DNA of 64,000 nucleotides from Melastoma dodecandrum (Eukaryota > Streptophyta > Magnoliopsida > Myrtales > Melastomataceae). The stretch spans positions 868,001 to 932,000 of the forward strand of contig JARUPY010000394.1 of the NCBI GenBank assembly GCA_029817715.1, in the 5' to 3' direction. Below, piece after piece: positions 46,427 through 58,208 of the stretch. The position numbers and the translations under genes were made by a program. Below the pieces are notes generated by a model that was not told the DNA's origin, did no database searches, and worked only from the letters and a program-made list of their open reading frames with translations. Numbering within the stretch: position 1 is the first letter of the stretch; each line of letters begins with the position of its first letter.

Positions 46427-47249
46427 TGATACAAGAACAGTCGACTTTTCGCTCACATCTCAACCACCGTCGCCTACTGGAGGTATTAATTTTCTCGTCA
46501 TCAACTAAGGGAAGCGACGAAAGGCACGGAACGGCGGATCACTTAGGCGATGCGTATCTCAGGCGACGAATGGCATTCAAGCGAAGAGATCAGCTTCATT
46601 AAGGGAAGGAAATTAGAGCGCCCTGTAAAGAAGGCAATTCAATATCCTAGAGCATTTATTTTTCCATCAGTATAAATACATATCTTTAAGTATATTTTCG
46701 CTTTGAATAAGTCATTTATGATTTGTTCATGAATCTGGCCATGCATGCATCTAATCTTGATTCATTATCTTGCATTTAAATTTATTATATTTGTAACCCT
46801 ATATAAAGAGATGTTTTGTAAGAGTGGAAAACATATTATAGATACTTTAAACCTATATTAGGCTTTTGTCTTTCCATCCGAATGAGTTGATTCTCTTTCA
46901 ACCTCGTTCTTCATTTACTGGATTCCGAGTGCAGATTGAGTAGAGTGTATTAACTGGTGGTGTGTGTCTATATCCTCCATGTTGTTCCTCACCCTCGTTC
47001 TTGTTCACGGTGGTGTATCTGTATTCGTGTGACAGACGAGTTCTGTTAGAGTCTTCTTTCATGGTGGTGTATCTGTATCTGTGGAGGTTGGTCTCAACCT
47101 ATCGTTCTAATCCCCTTTCATACCCGTTTAGTTCAGCCATCCCGCCTTATCTACCCTTCCGACCAAATACGTCATTCCATTTTGCATCCTTAGTGACGAT
47201 CCACATCGTTTCGGTATAAGAATCATACTTCCTGTGCCGTCCCACACCA
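46427..47249 (+). repeat. 3' LTR of the old gypsy element
   Basis: About 823 bp, starting TGATACAAGAAC directly after the purine tract AACAAGGGGAGGA and ending near CCGTCCCACACCA. It aligns with the reverse complement of the young gypsy LTR, including the GGTGGTGTATCTGTAT repeats at 46955-47080. It lacks the 164-bp tandem duplication of the young LTR. Confidence 0.8.
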
Positions 47250-48904
47250 GTTTGGTTCACTGGAGTCATTACGACATGATCCCTCAGTTACTTGAAAAGG
47301 ACACCAACTCCGTTTAGTGGCGTATAGTTGTAGAAGATCAGAGAGGCCATGGTTGATTGACGAAGCAGAAAGGAGTAATTGGTCATCTGAGCAGGAAGAG
47401 AGAGAATCAGCGGAAGGTAGAAAACCGACGAGATAGAAAGTAGGGTGACCAATGACAGATCAGTAGTGGGCTTTTACAGAAAAGAAGCAGAAGGTGAAAC
47501 GACGGTTAGGGTTAGCAGCAATGAAAATGAGCAAAATGTTTACAAGGTGAAACGACATCCTGGGCAGCGTTCATCGAAGCTTGCAGAACGTCGATGGCGG
47601 AGCCGCGTTGTTGGGCTTTGTGAGGAATTGATGCTTGTCGATTGAGGGACAATGTCGACGATGAACCAGTCGTCAGGGATAAGGCAAGTGAAGAAGATAA
47701 CGCGGCACAAATATAGCCCCAGCTTCGATGATGAGAGCTTGAAAGGTGACACAAAGGACGATGATGGGCGTCTCGATAGCGTTGTCGAAGATGTGGTATC
47801 AGATAATATTATTAAGCATATTAATCACGTGTTACATATGTTTGACCCTTATTAAGTTAAGTGTTTCGATAAATAGGACTAAGTAGTCAGAATTGAGAAC
47901 AAGACAATCATTCTCTGACATTGGAAGGGCTGTTTGATTCACGCCTCGGCTTCGTCAATTGCCCGTACAATGTATTTGGGATGGTTGTAATTTGTTGTAC
48001 TTAGTAACGTCGAGTTCCTTACATTATTGTTCAACTTTATTGGCCACCACGATCTTCCATCCAATCGTTTATACCAATGTCGAGACTTGTTTTCGGCGAA
48101 ACAACTTATTAATTATTAATGCAAGCAATAGGACAGTTAGTCTCACTTATGTGAAGGCAAATTAAAAACATTCGAACTTTTAAGAATATTTCAATCTTTT
48201 ATAAAATATGTTATTTTGTAATTCGATTACGCGATGATGGATATTAAATGTAATAGTAATTTCCAAATCATTCAATCTCGAAAAGAAAGGAAATAATTAT
48301 GCTGAATGTCCCACGTTTTCCGAACAAATCGAAATCCTTAAACTAGCGTTTTTGCTAGTGATGATGATTATGATTGAGATTCCCACGTTTTCCGAATTCA
48401 GTGATTAACAATTGCACTACGAGTTCCTTCGAAGTGCATGGGACTTCAGCATGGGGGCACATATTTTTCTATATAAAAATGCTGCAAATGTGGTCCCTGC
48501 TATCAATGACTTTTAGCAGCTGAATTGGGAAAACAATGACCCGAAATATCATAGTCAGTCCAAATTCTTTTTCCGAATGATCGAAGGGAACGGAACCGGT
48601 TTCACATCAATCAGAAACGACTGTTTGGATGTAACTATCATCGTCACACCATTAGAAGTTAAACAGACATGCCTTCTGTCGTAAGCCTTCCCTTCTTATG
48701 GAGTCCCCAAAGGAATTCAGGAAATTGTGCAAACTTCTTCACAATCGCGTGAGTACTACTCACGTGTTTCATCCACGAACTCACAATTTCCCTTCTGGAA
48801 ACTTCTCCATAAGAAATCCCTAAAGTTGCGCGCGAACTGGACCGTCTCTTCCGTCCAGGCATGCAAGTTTATTCTGGTTAGATCGACTCCCCATTTCAGA
48901 CTTT
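47250..48904. other. Spacer without a recognisable gene
   Basis: Several short frames occur but none has a family motif. The stretch 48300-48400 contains two copies of CCCACGTTTTCCGAA flanking a perfect short hairpin ACTAGCGTTTTTGCTAGT (48343-48360), which may be the centre of a small foldback or MITE-like piece. Confidence 0.4.
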
Positions 48905-49303
48905 CAACCTGCCGAGGACTGCATTTGGCTAGGTTCTTGAGAATGCTGATGTAATTGTTGATGTCGTGAGGGCATGATGGGCTTCACTGCATTAGCTCAA
49001 CCCTGAGGTGAACATAACACGAGCCATTGCCCCATGGCCTGAAGCCCTCATTGAAGAAAACCCCAGGAAGTCTCGTTATCGGGTCATTAGGGTTTACCAT
49101 TCGCAAAACTTTAATTCCAAGTTCCTCGCATCGGGGTTAAGTTCCCGACCCTTGGGCCTCCTTATGGGAATCACTACGTCTTCACGGTGGCTAATATGGC
49201 GGTTGTTCACGTGCTGTCTATTGTTTAGTTGAAGCTCCGCAATATCATAAGTGAGAAGAAGAGCCAAAGAGCTACCCATGCGGTGGCCGACCATGGTTAT
49301 ACT
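48905..49303. repeat. Second copy of the 4506-4838 segment
   Basis: About 80% identical to 4506-4838 with roughly 75 additional bases at about 49175-49250. One + frame reads [20 protein letters not shown] followed by [19 protein letters not shown] for over 70 codons from 49008. I do not recognise the protein. The copia LTR at 49304 starts right at its end. Confidence 0.6.
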
Positions 49304-49673
49304 TGTTAAATGTTATTTTATAATTTGTCATCTCATTAAGTGTGCTTAGTGGTCTTGTAAGTTGGATGATGTTAATGGCTTAGGAACTAGAAGGAAGTTA
49401 ATGATCTAGGAACATGGTAGAGTAAATGATTGCTCTAGATCTTTCCTAGGACGCAATACAAGGAGTAGCAATGTCCAAAAGATGTATGTGAGTAAGAGAA
49501 AGGCCAAGAAGGCATTCTGGTCATAAGAAAAGTCGAAGGCTCAGGAGTTAGGGGAAATATCATCTCCAAATTTTCTTGTTCCTTATTTGCAGAAATACTT
49601 CGTTGTGTCGCAGTAGTTCCGCAAAACCCTTCCTATGATACAGCAAAGCACCACTTTGCAAACAACCCCAACA
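49304..49673 (+). repeat. 5' LTR of copia D
   Basis: A 370-bp LTR, TGTTAAATG...CCCCAACA. It is followed by AATT and the primer site TTGGTATCAGAGC (49678-49690). The inverted partner is 60150-60518 in copia E. Confidence 0.85.
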
Positions 49674-49678
49674 AATTT

Positions 49679-49690
49679 TGGTATCAGAGC
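49679..49690 (+). promoter_or_regulatory. Primer-binding site of copia D
   Basis: TGGTATCAGAGC is an exact match to the initiator tRNA-Met primer site, shortly after the 5' LTR end. Confidence 0.85.
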
Positions 49691-49700
49691 ACAGCAGATC

Positions 49701-50540
49701 ATGGCTTCGTCTTCCAGAATCACGTTCTTTTCCTATTCGCCTAACCAAATATTGATCTTTGATGAAGAGCACTATGATTATTGGAGTTCGCAAATGGAGA
49801 TTATCTTCCTCTCACAAGATTTGTGGAAAATCGTTGATGAAGGCTTTGAAGAAAATGACAACTCATCAAGTAAGGAAGAAGTTGCTGGAGCACAAGAAAA
49901 GAAGGCAAAAGAAAACATGATGAAGAATGTGATGACGTTGTTGTTCTTGCAACAATCCGTATGTAAGACGATTTATCTGAGTCTTTGTGGTCTCAAGAAA
50001 GCAAAAGAAGTATAGAGCTAAAGAAAGAGTTTTAAGGCTCGGAGAAAGTGATTTCCATCAAGCTTCAAGGCTTGTGGAAGAAAGTGTTGAGAAGTCTGCC
50101 GCAAAAGTTTGAAGGCGTTGTTGTGGTGATTGAAGAAACGAAGAATGTGGGAGAAATTTTTATGTATGAGCTAATGGGTTCTCTTGAAAAGCACACGAAA
50201 GAAGAGTAAGTACGAACTCAACTCCCATTAAACAAGCTTTTCAAATAAAGTTAAATGTTTCAGAAAAGAAGTCCGAGTAGAAGGAGTGTACTGTGACCAA
50301 CAGCAGAGAGTGCTATGGTCGTGGACGTGGAGGCCGTTCTCAAGGAAGAAGTAGAGGACGTACATCGAGCTAATTCCGTAGTAGAGATGACCATTCCTGG
50401 AGTAGATTTTGAAATTCCGAAGGTAGTTGCTATATTTGTAGGAAAGTTGGACATGACAAAGGATTGCTATTTCAGGTGCAAGAGATGTCGATTTCTAAAT
50501 CATTCAGAATGAGATTGTTATTTTAAAGACAAGCAGCAGC
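49701..50540 (+). pseudogene. gag of copia D
   Basis: Starts at the ATG at 49701: SITFFSYSPNQI-like N terminus, YDYWSSQMEIIFLSQDLWKI (49767-49826), then EKKAKENMMKNVMTLLFLQQ. This is the copia capsid. A stop ends the frame at 50013, after which KLQGLWKKVLRSLPQKF and VVVIEETKN are found in other frames, and a basic Arg-rich part and a decayed zinc knuckle lie near 50400-50540. Non-functional. Confidence 0.85.
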
Positions 50541-50599
50541 AACCGCAGCAACATGTCTGTCAAAATTCAGTAAATTCTTCAAAAGAAGAAGAATCAAAA

Positions 50600-52555
50600 C
50601 AATCATTCTATTCTTGTTTCAATTCAATGCAAGATACGAATGAAGTGTGGTTTTTTGGATAGTGGTTGTAGTAATCATGTGACAGGAAATAAGCAAAACT
50701 TTGTGGAGATTCACAACAGCTACAACTCGCTGTTAGAGCTTGGAGACAGCAAAAAGATAAGGATTGAAGGAAAGGGAATCGTTGCTGTAAGAGCAGCAAA
50801 TGGTGAAGAAAAGCGGATTAATGATGTGTTATATTCTCCAAACATTGCTCAGAATCTCTTGAGTGTGGGACAAATGATGAAGAGAGGTTATAAAGTTACC
50901 TTTGCTAATGGTCAATGTGAGATCGTTGAGAAAAATGAGAAGATGATCGTTGTAGTGAAAATGACGGTGAATAATTTGTTTCCGCTGAAGTTGAATTCGT
51001 TCTTGAATGTTGCATTGAAGAGTGAAGTTGTTGATGAAGCTCAATTATAGCATCTGCGATATGGACATTTGAATCACAAGGGGCTAAGGTTGTTGAGAGA
51101 GAGGAATATGGTCATAGATCGTCCAAAAATCCAGCCAACAGCAATATGCGTCTGTGAAGGATGTGTGTATGGGAAGTGACATCGTCTTCTCTTTCCCAAT
51201 ACCTCTTGGAGAGCTAAAGCCCTCATGAGTTGGTGCATGCTGACATTTGTGGTCCAACCCAAATTCCAATGATCGGTAACAGAAGATACTTTCTCTTATT
51301 TGTCGATGTTTGCATTCGTATGATATGTGTATACTTTCTTGAAAAGAAGTCAGAGGCTTTTAATACTTTTTTGAGTTTCAAAACCAATGCAGAGAATTAA
51401 AGTTGATATCAAATAAAGAATTTGAGGACAGATCGTGGAGGAGAATTCATTTACAAGCCGTTTATAGATTATTGCAAGCAGCAAGGCATACAGCGACAGC
51501 ATACTGTGAAGTACTCACCTCAACATAATGGCGTTGCTGAGAAAAAGAACAGGACTAGTGTTGTGATGGCTCGAAGTATGCTAAAAGGCAAGGGTCTTCC
51601 GAATTCATTGTGGGTCGAAGCTGTGAATACAACGGCTTGCATTCTCAATCGATCACCTACGAAAGCTTTTCAAAAGAAGACGCATTACGAAGCATGGCAT
51701 AAGAAGAAACCCGTGGTTGATCACTTGAAGGTATTTAGATGTGAAACATATGCTCTTTTGGCGAATAAAAAGGAGAAGTCTGATGAAAAGAGTAAGAGGC
51801 TAATCTTTATTGGTTACAATGAAGAATCTAAAGGTTATCGTTAGTTTGACCCAAAGACTAAGAATCTTGTTATTTCAAGAGATGTTATTTTCGATGAGAA
51901 TGTAACATAGAAGTGGGGGTACGAGCCATTTCAGACTCCGTCAACGTTTTTCTTATCTAGAAGCACCAGCAGTAGTGCCTTCCTCGAATCTCACTGATAC
52001 AACAGCAGCTAGTTAATCAAGAGTAAATTCAGAGAATGAAGATTATGACGATGATATGCAACCAAGGAGGTATCACTCATTAACTGAAGGTTACGAGAAA
52101 GCTAACTTTGCACTTGCTACGTTTGAGCCACATAATTTCGAAGAGGCTACAAAAGAAGAAAATGGAGAAATGCAATGAAAGAAGAGATGTTTAATATTGG
52201 GAAAAATGATACTTAGTCTCTAGTAGACCTTCATAAAGATAAATAAGCAATTGACTTGAAATGGGTATTCAAAACAAAGTTCAATGACGATGGAAGTGTA
52301 CAGAAACAGAAACCTGGTCGCGTAGCAAAGGGTTACTCACAACAACCCGGAGTTGATTTCACTGAGACGTTCGCCCCTGTAGCCACAATGGAAATTAATC
52401 AAAGTGTGCTAGGACTTGCTGCACAAATGGAGCTTGAAGTGTTCCAACTTGATGTGAACCTTTCTCATTGGAGTACTAGAAGAGGAAGTGTATTCTCAAC
52501 AACCGCAGGGGTTCACTGTTAAAGGACGAGAAGACAAAGTGTATCGACTTCGAAG
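50600..52555 (+). pseudogene. pol of copia D, truncated in RT
   Basis: Protease: FLDSGCSNHVTGNKQNF (50652-50700). Integrase: HLRYGHLNHKGLRLL (51051-51090), C-E-G-C near 51150, ELVHADICGPTQIP (51230), LRTDRGGEFIYKPFIDYC (51421-51475), YSPQHNGVAEKKNRTSVVMA (51510-51570). RT: LKWVFKTKFNDDGSVQKQK, GRVAKGYSQQPGVDFTETF and VFQLDVN (52256-52460), ending near 52550 where the opposing copia E begins. The RT catalytic YVDD, RNase H and 3' LTR are lost. The DSGCSNHVTG protease text and general order fit the Tork lineage. Confidence 0.88.
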
Positions 52556-52955
52556 GTAAAACCTAAACCTACGTTGACCATCGACAAAGGTAACCTTTTA
52601 ACCTCTCTTCATCATTTGTTCTACGCTTAAATGATTCCGAACAATGCCTGGAAAATATAACACACCATTAATATGCTTTTCTTCATCATTTGCTGCTCTT
52701 ACAACAACGATTCATTTTCCTTCAAGCTTTATCTTTTTGTTGTCTCCAAGCTCTAACAGCGAGTTGTAGCTGTTGTCGATCTTCGCAAACTTTTTCTTAT
52801 TTGCTATCATATTATTACTACAACCACTATCCAAAAATCACACTTCATACATATCTGGCATTGCATTTAAACAAGAATAGAATGCTTGCTTCTATTCTTC
52901 TTCTTTTGAAATTTACCGAATTTTGAGAGACACATTGCTGCGGCTGCTGCTGCTT
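52556..52955 (-). pseudogene. Copia E, distal part (protease region)
   Basis: On the minus strand this repeats the copia D sequence 50520-50905 at high identity, inverted (for example GACAAGCAGCAGCAGCCGC; FGYSGCS-like protease text; ANDEEKHINGVLYFP). It continues the reading of 60150-59183 once the gypsy element at 52961-59177 is removed, with GTCTT duplicated at both edges. The end at about 52556 meets truncated copia D. Confidence 0.82.
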
Positions 52956-52960
52956 GTCTT

Positions 52961-53928
52961 TGATACGGGGACGGCAAGGAATAGATGATTCCTAAACCGA
53001 AAACGAATGGGGACGTCACTGGAAAGGGTGCGGAATGGAGTGACGCTCGGTATGGACGGGAAGGTGTGTGGGGTAGGCGGCTGAATGATGAAAAGGAAGG
53101 GTTGAAATCAACCTCCACGGATACAGATGCACCACCGTGAAAGAAGACTCGGGTAGACTCGTTTGGCCGTGGATACAGATACACCACCACGAACAAGACG
53201 AGGGCGAGGCACAACACGGAGGATACAGATACACCACCACCGGTTGATACACTCTACTCAATCCGCACTTGGAAATCCACCAAATGAAGAACGAGGTTTG
53301 AAGGAGAATTCACTCACTTCGGATAAAAGACACTAAGTCTGATAAGGGTTTATAATTTGATTCAAAAGCTGCCGTCCAAATGAGTACAAGGTGCCCATTA
53401 TATAGGGAACACCTGAAAAAGAACTTAAATGCACGAAATGAACCTAGGCTAGATGCATGCAAGGCAAGATTCATGGACGGGCCATAATTGGCTTATTGGG
53501 AATGCAACAAAGTAGATGCAAAATATGAATGACAAATGCATGAATGAGGAATGCGAATTGATTCAGCTTCTTTGAGGCTCTTCATCTTCGAGACTCTTTG
53601 CTTGGTCGACTCTTCGTTGCTCAGTCGCGGATGACGTCAAGTCGCAAGTCGCACTCGTCAAGTCGACGTGCTGAATCGCACTCGTAGCTCAGTCGCAGGC
53701 GAGTAAAGTGACGCCTCTCTTGCTGCGCGTCGACGGGGATAAGTTGTCATCCGTCGACTCTTTGCTTGGTCGACTCTTCGTTGCTCAGTCGCGGATGACG
53801 TCAAGTCGCAAGTCGCACTCGTCAAGTCGACGTGCTGAATCGCACTCGTAGCTCAGTCGCAGGCGAGTAAAGTGACGCCTCTCTTGCTGCGCGTCGACGG
53901 GGATAAGTTGTCGTCCGTCTTTGTATCA
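52961..53928 (-). repeat. 3' LTR of the young gypsy element
   Basis: 968 bp, TGATACGGGG...CTTTGTATCA. Contains four GGATACAGAT(A/G)CACCACC-type units at 53115-53240 and a 164-bp tandem duplication at 53592-53755 and 53756-53919. A TATA-like CTATATAATGGG on the minus strand lies at 53393-53404. Confidence 0.95.
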
Positions 53929-53936
53929 TCCTCCCC

Positions 53937-56900
53937 TTATTGAAAAGAGTTTGTCCTCAAACTCTTGTCGTCGTCATCCTCCACAAATGGCATGAGATCC
54001 TGGACGTTGAATGTGGCAGAAACTCCATAGTCACCTGGAAGATCAATTTTGTAGGCGTTGTCGTTGATGCGCTCGACGATCTTGAATGGTCCTTCTGCGC
54101 GCGGCATTAGCTTGTTCTTCCTCTTGCCTGGGAATCGATCCTTGCGCAAATGAATCCAAACTAAGTCTCCTGGCTGAAATATCTTCACTCTTCTTCCGCG
54201 ATTGGCTCTTTCCGTGTAACGTTGATTGGCCTTCTCGATCTGCGCTCAAGTCTTCTCATGGAGCAATCGCATCTCCTTAACGCGCTCCTCAGCATCTCGG
54301 CTAACTGATCTCATATCGCTCGCAGGCATTAGTTCAACAAGGACTAAAGGATTGAGTCCGTAAACTACCTGGAAGGGTGGTGACTTCGTTGTCGAGCTTG
54401 GGGCTCGATTGTATGCGAATTCAGCATGGGCAAGCTTGATGTCCCAATCCTTCTGGTTCTTCGAGACCAAGGTTCGAAGGATAGCAGCCATAGTGCGATT
54501 GACAACCTCCGTCTGTCCATCGGTTTGCGGATGATAAGCTGTGCTGAATACAAGCTTCGTTCCCAACTTGTGCCACAGTGTCTTCCAAAAGTAGCTTAGG
54601 AACTTCGTGTCGCGATCTGAAACGATCGACTTGGGTACTCCATGCAACCTTAGCACTTCTCGAAAGTACAAATCTGCTACGTTGGTCGCATCGTCCTTTT
54701 TCTGACATGGGATGAAGTGTGCCATCTTCGAAAATCGGTCGACCACTACCATGATCGAATCCTTTCTTCGTTGTGTTCTTGGCAATCCTAGTACAAAATC
54801 CATACTCACATGTTCCCATGGTCGCTCTGGGACGGGCAATGGAATGTAGAGACCCTGAGGTTGGACACGGCTCTTCGCTTGCTGGCAAATCGCACATCTC
54901 GCGATTAGTCCTCGCACTTGCTTCTCCATTCGAGGCCAATAGAAATGCTCTTGTAGCATTGCCAGCGTCTTGTCAACTCCAAAATGTCCAGCGATTCCTC
55001 CTCCATGGACTTCTCGTATAAGTAGCTCTCGCGTCGAACTCCTTGGAATGCATAGCTTAGAGTCGCGAAATAAGAATCCATTCACCTGGTGGAATCGATC
55101 GATGGCTTGCTGGGCGCATTGGACGAAGATCGCTCCAAAATCTTCATCGTCCTTGTACAACTCCTTCAAATACCCAAATCCAATCAGCTTTGTCTCCATC
55201 GCAGATAGTAAAATAATTTTCCTCGAGAGAACATCTGCGACTACATTCTTCGCGCCTGGTTTGTGCTTCAAGACAAAGTTGAATGCCTGTAGAAACTCTA
55301 CCCACTTCGCATGTCGGCGACTAAGCTTGTGCTGACCATTAATGTACTTGAGAGCTTCATGATCGGTGTGCAACACAAACTCTCTGGGCAGCAAGTAATG
55401 ACTCCAAGTCTCGAGTACTCGAACAATTGCTAAGAACTCCTTGTCATACGTCGAGTAGTTCAATTTGGCGCCATTAAGCTTCTCGCTGAAATAAGCGATG
55501 GGTCTTCCTTCCTGCAGCAAAACTCCTCCAATTCCTACTCCCGATGCATCACATTCCACTTCGAACATCTTCGCAAAGTCGGGTAAAACTAGAACTGGGG
55601 CTGCGCTTAGACACTCCTTCAGTCGCTCGAAACTAGCTTGTGCGACTGGTGTCCACTCGAATTTGTCTCCCTTCAAACATTCGGTGAGTGGGGCTGCGAT
55701 TGAGCTAAATCCTTGAATGAACCTCCGATAGAACGACGCCAAGCCATGGAAGCTGCGAACGTCGTGGAAACTCCTTGGAGACGGCCACTCCTTCATCGCT
55801 TCAATCTTGCTCTCGTCCACCTTAATTCCTTCGGCTGAGACGACAAATCCAAGAAATATTACACTCGGTTGGAAGAACTCACATTTCTTGAGATTTCCAT
55901 ATAGCTTTTCCTCCCGAAGTGTGTTGAACACAGCTCGTAAATGATTGATATGCTCCTTATTGCTCCGGCTGTAGACAAGAATATCGTCGAAGTAGACGAC
56001 CACAAACTTCCCCATGAATGGTCGCAAGACATGGGTCATTAGTCGCATGAACGTGCTGGGCGCGTTTGACAATCCAAATGGCATCACCAACCACTCGTAC
56101 AACCCGTACTTAGTCTTGAAGGTTGTCTTCCACTCGTCGCCTTCTTTCATCCGGATCTGGTGGTAACCACTTCGTAAATCCACTTTGGAAAACACCTGCG
56201 CTCCATGCAACTCATCCAACATATCATCCAGTCGAGGGATAGGAAAGCGATATTTTACTGTGATTTTGTTGATCGCTCGACTGTCCATGCACATTCTCCA
56301 TGTGCCATCCTTCTTCGGCACCAATATGGCTGGAACCGAACATGGGCTCAAACTCTCTCGAACTGATCCCTTGTTGACAAGCTCGTCGACTTGCCTCTGC
56401 AACTCCTTTGCCTCCTCTGGATTGCATCGATAGGCTGGTCGATTTGGTAGCGACGCCCCTGGAACCAAGTCGATTTGATGTTGGATGCTCCGCATCGGTG
56501 GTAATTCGACTGGTAGCTCCTCTGGAAATACGTCCTTGAACTCCTCAAGAATGGAAGCGGCCTGAGGATGGCTCGTCGCTTGACCTGGGGCAGATTCGAC
56601 AAGAACCACAAAATAAGCCTTCTCACTTTCTTGAATCGCTCGAACTAGTTGAACTCCCTTGAGAGGCCGGTTGCTAAGTCGATCCTGGGTCGCGAGTGTA
56701 GGCTGACTAGTGAGGGGCATCAAAGTGACCTTCTTCTCTCCGATGTGGATGGAATACGTATTGCGATACCCGTCGTGTTGCGCGCGTCGATCAAACTGCC
56801 ACGGTCTCCCCAATAGTAGGTGGCATGCATCCATGGGAATGACGTCGCAAGCGACTTCATCCTGGTAGCTCTTCCCAATGGAAAATGGAACTCGCACTCG

Positions 56901-58181
56901 CTGGGTGACTCGAACGTCACTCTCCTTGTTGAGCCATTGTAGACGGTAGGGATGTGGGTGCGCTTCGATGGGCAACTTCAGCTTTTCAACCATCGTTCTT
57001 GACACGGCGTTGGTGCAGCTACCACTATCCACAATCACCAAACATACCTTTCCTGCGATTGTGCACCTAGTATGGAAGATGCTCTCCCTTTGACTTTCCT
57101 CTTTCGCCGGTGTCACACTTAAAGCCTTTCGGACGACCAACAGTTCTCCTTCGTCCGGATACTCCTCTATCTCTTCGGCATCCCAAACAGGGTCGACGTT
57201 CTCATCGGACTCTTCTTCTCCATCAGACGGCTCTCTAATGACAACGTTTCTTCTCGTCGGACACTCAGAAGCCATGTGTCCTATTCCTTGGCACTTGAAA
57301 CATCGTCTAGCATTATCTCGGTCGTTCGACTTAACTTCTGGTCTGGTAGTCGATGAAGGAGTTTTTCTCGATGTCGTCAATGGTGGCTTTACCTGGGAGC
57401 TACTCCCCTTGTTGAAAGGCGCGGCCTTCACAAATGGGCGGGTAGTCGCTCTCCTCGCTTGCTGCTGCTCCACCTTGTGCGCCAATGCTCGCACATTGTT
57501 GAAACTCCAATATTGCTGTAGGTCAACGGCATCTGCGATTTGGGGCTTAAGTCCTCGAAGATACCGGGCAATGGTTTGCTCTGGGGCTTCTTGGACATCA
57601 CATTGCAGCAACAGTCTCTCGAACTCCCATGTATACTACGATACACTTGAGACTTGTTGTAGCGACTGCAATTTGAGATAGAGATCTCGTCGATGATGCT
57701 CCGGTAGAAATCTCTTCGTCATGGACCTCTTCATTTTTGACCACGTACGAATTTTATCACGCCCTTCCCTACGGCGCTGCTGGTTGGTGTTCTCCCACCA
57801 CAAACTCGCGTACTTCTTTAATTTCAAGGCAGCCAGTTTCACCTTTCGATCATCGGGCACCTCCTCGTAATCAAAGATGCGCTCCACGGTGTGCATCCAA
57901 TCGATGAACTCGTTGGGATCCAAGTTTCCTTCGAACTCCGGAATCTGAACGTTCATCGTCGGGGCTCTTCTCTCCTGCCTACGATACTCCGGTGAAGAAC
58001 CTCGTTGAGACTCCTCACGCCATGAGTTCTCCTCATCATCGCTCTCTATTCGACTGCGGGAAGTCGATGCATGGTGTGTCCGTAACGACTGTAGTTGCTG
58101 TTGAAGATCGGCTATCTGCTCCTCAAGCCGAGCAACTTGTACTTCGTCTAGAGTCATACCGCGTTGAAATCTTCCGGCCAT
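53937..58181 (-). pseudogene. gag-pol of the young gypsy element with two nonsense codons
   Basis: The start is the ATG at 58181 (MAGRFQRGMTLDEVQVARLE). Gag holds a coiled-coil-like N terminus and the capsid motif FEGNLDPNEFIDWMHTVERI. A TAG at 57636-57638 interrupts gag. The next 1121 codons (57611-54246) are open: zinc knuckle CFKCQGIGHMASEC at residues 104-117, protease VDSGSC with Asp 195, RT MPFGLSNAPSTF and VVYFDDILVYS at 509-548, RNase H ECDASGVGIGG at 686-696, integrase H869, H876, C906, C909, then Asp 938, Asp 999 and the TDGQTEVVNRT Glu. A TGA at 54246-54248 separates the last part, which has LVWIHLRKDRFPGKRKNK, GPFKIVERI and ends at 53937. Both stops fit single C-to-T changes (CAG to TAG, CGA to TGA). 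Confidence 0.95.
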
Positions 58182-58193
58182 TGACAACCTCGC

Positions 58194-58205
58194 GCTCTGA
58201 TACCA
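58194..58205 (-). promoter_or_regulatory. Primer-binding site of the young gypsy element
   Basis: GCTCTGATACCA is the exact reverse complement of the initiator tRNA-Met primer site TGGTATCAGAGC, three bases from the 5' LTR. Confidence 0.9.
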
Positions 58206-58208
58206 AGA

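Noticed and set aside
48659..48954. Overlapping small ORFs at 48.7-48.95 kb
   Set aside because: They have no motif, no partner exons and no start context; treated as chance frames.
53592..53919. CRISPR-like regular repeat
   Set aside because: There are only two 164-bp units, head to tail, in a plant LTR and repeated in the partner LTR. There are no spacers and no cas genes.
53937..54250. Chromodomain at the integrase C terminus
   Set aside because: After the GPFKIVERI module the protein ends in an acidic stretch. The aromatic cage residues of a chromodomain are not seen.
54246..57611. An active retrotransposon polyprotein
   Set aside because: The 1121-codon frame is open, but TAG upstream in gag and TGA downstream before the C-terminal module interrupt the polyprotein. 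Readthrough cannot be assumed.
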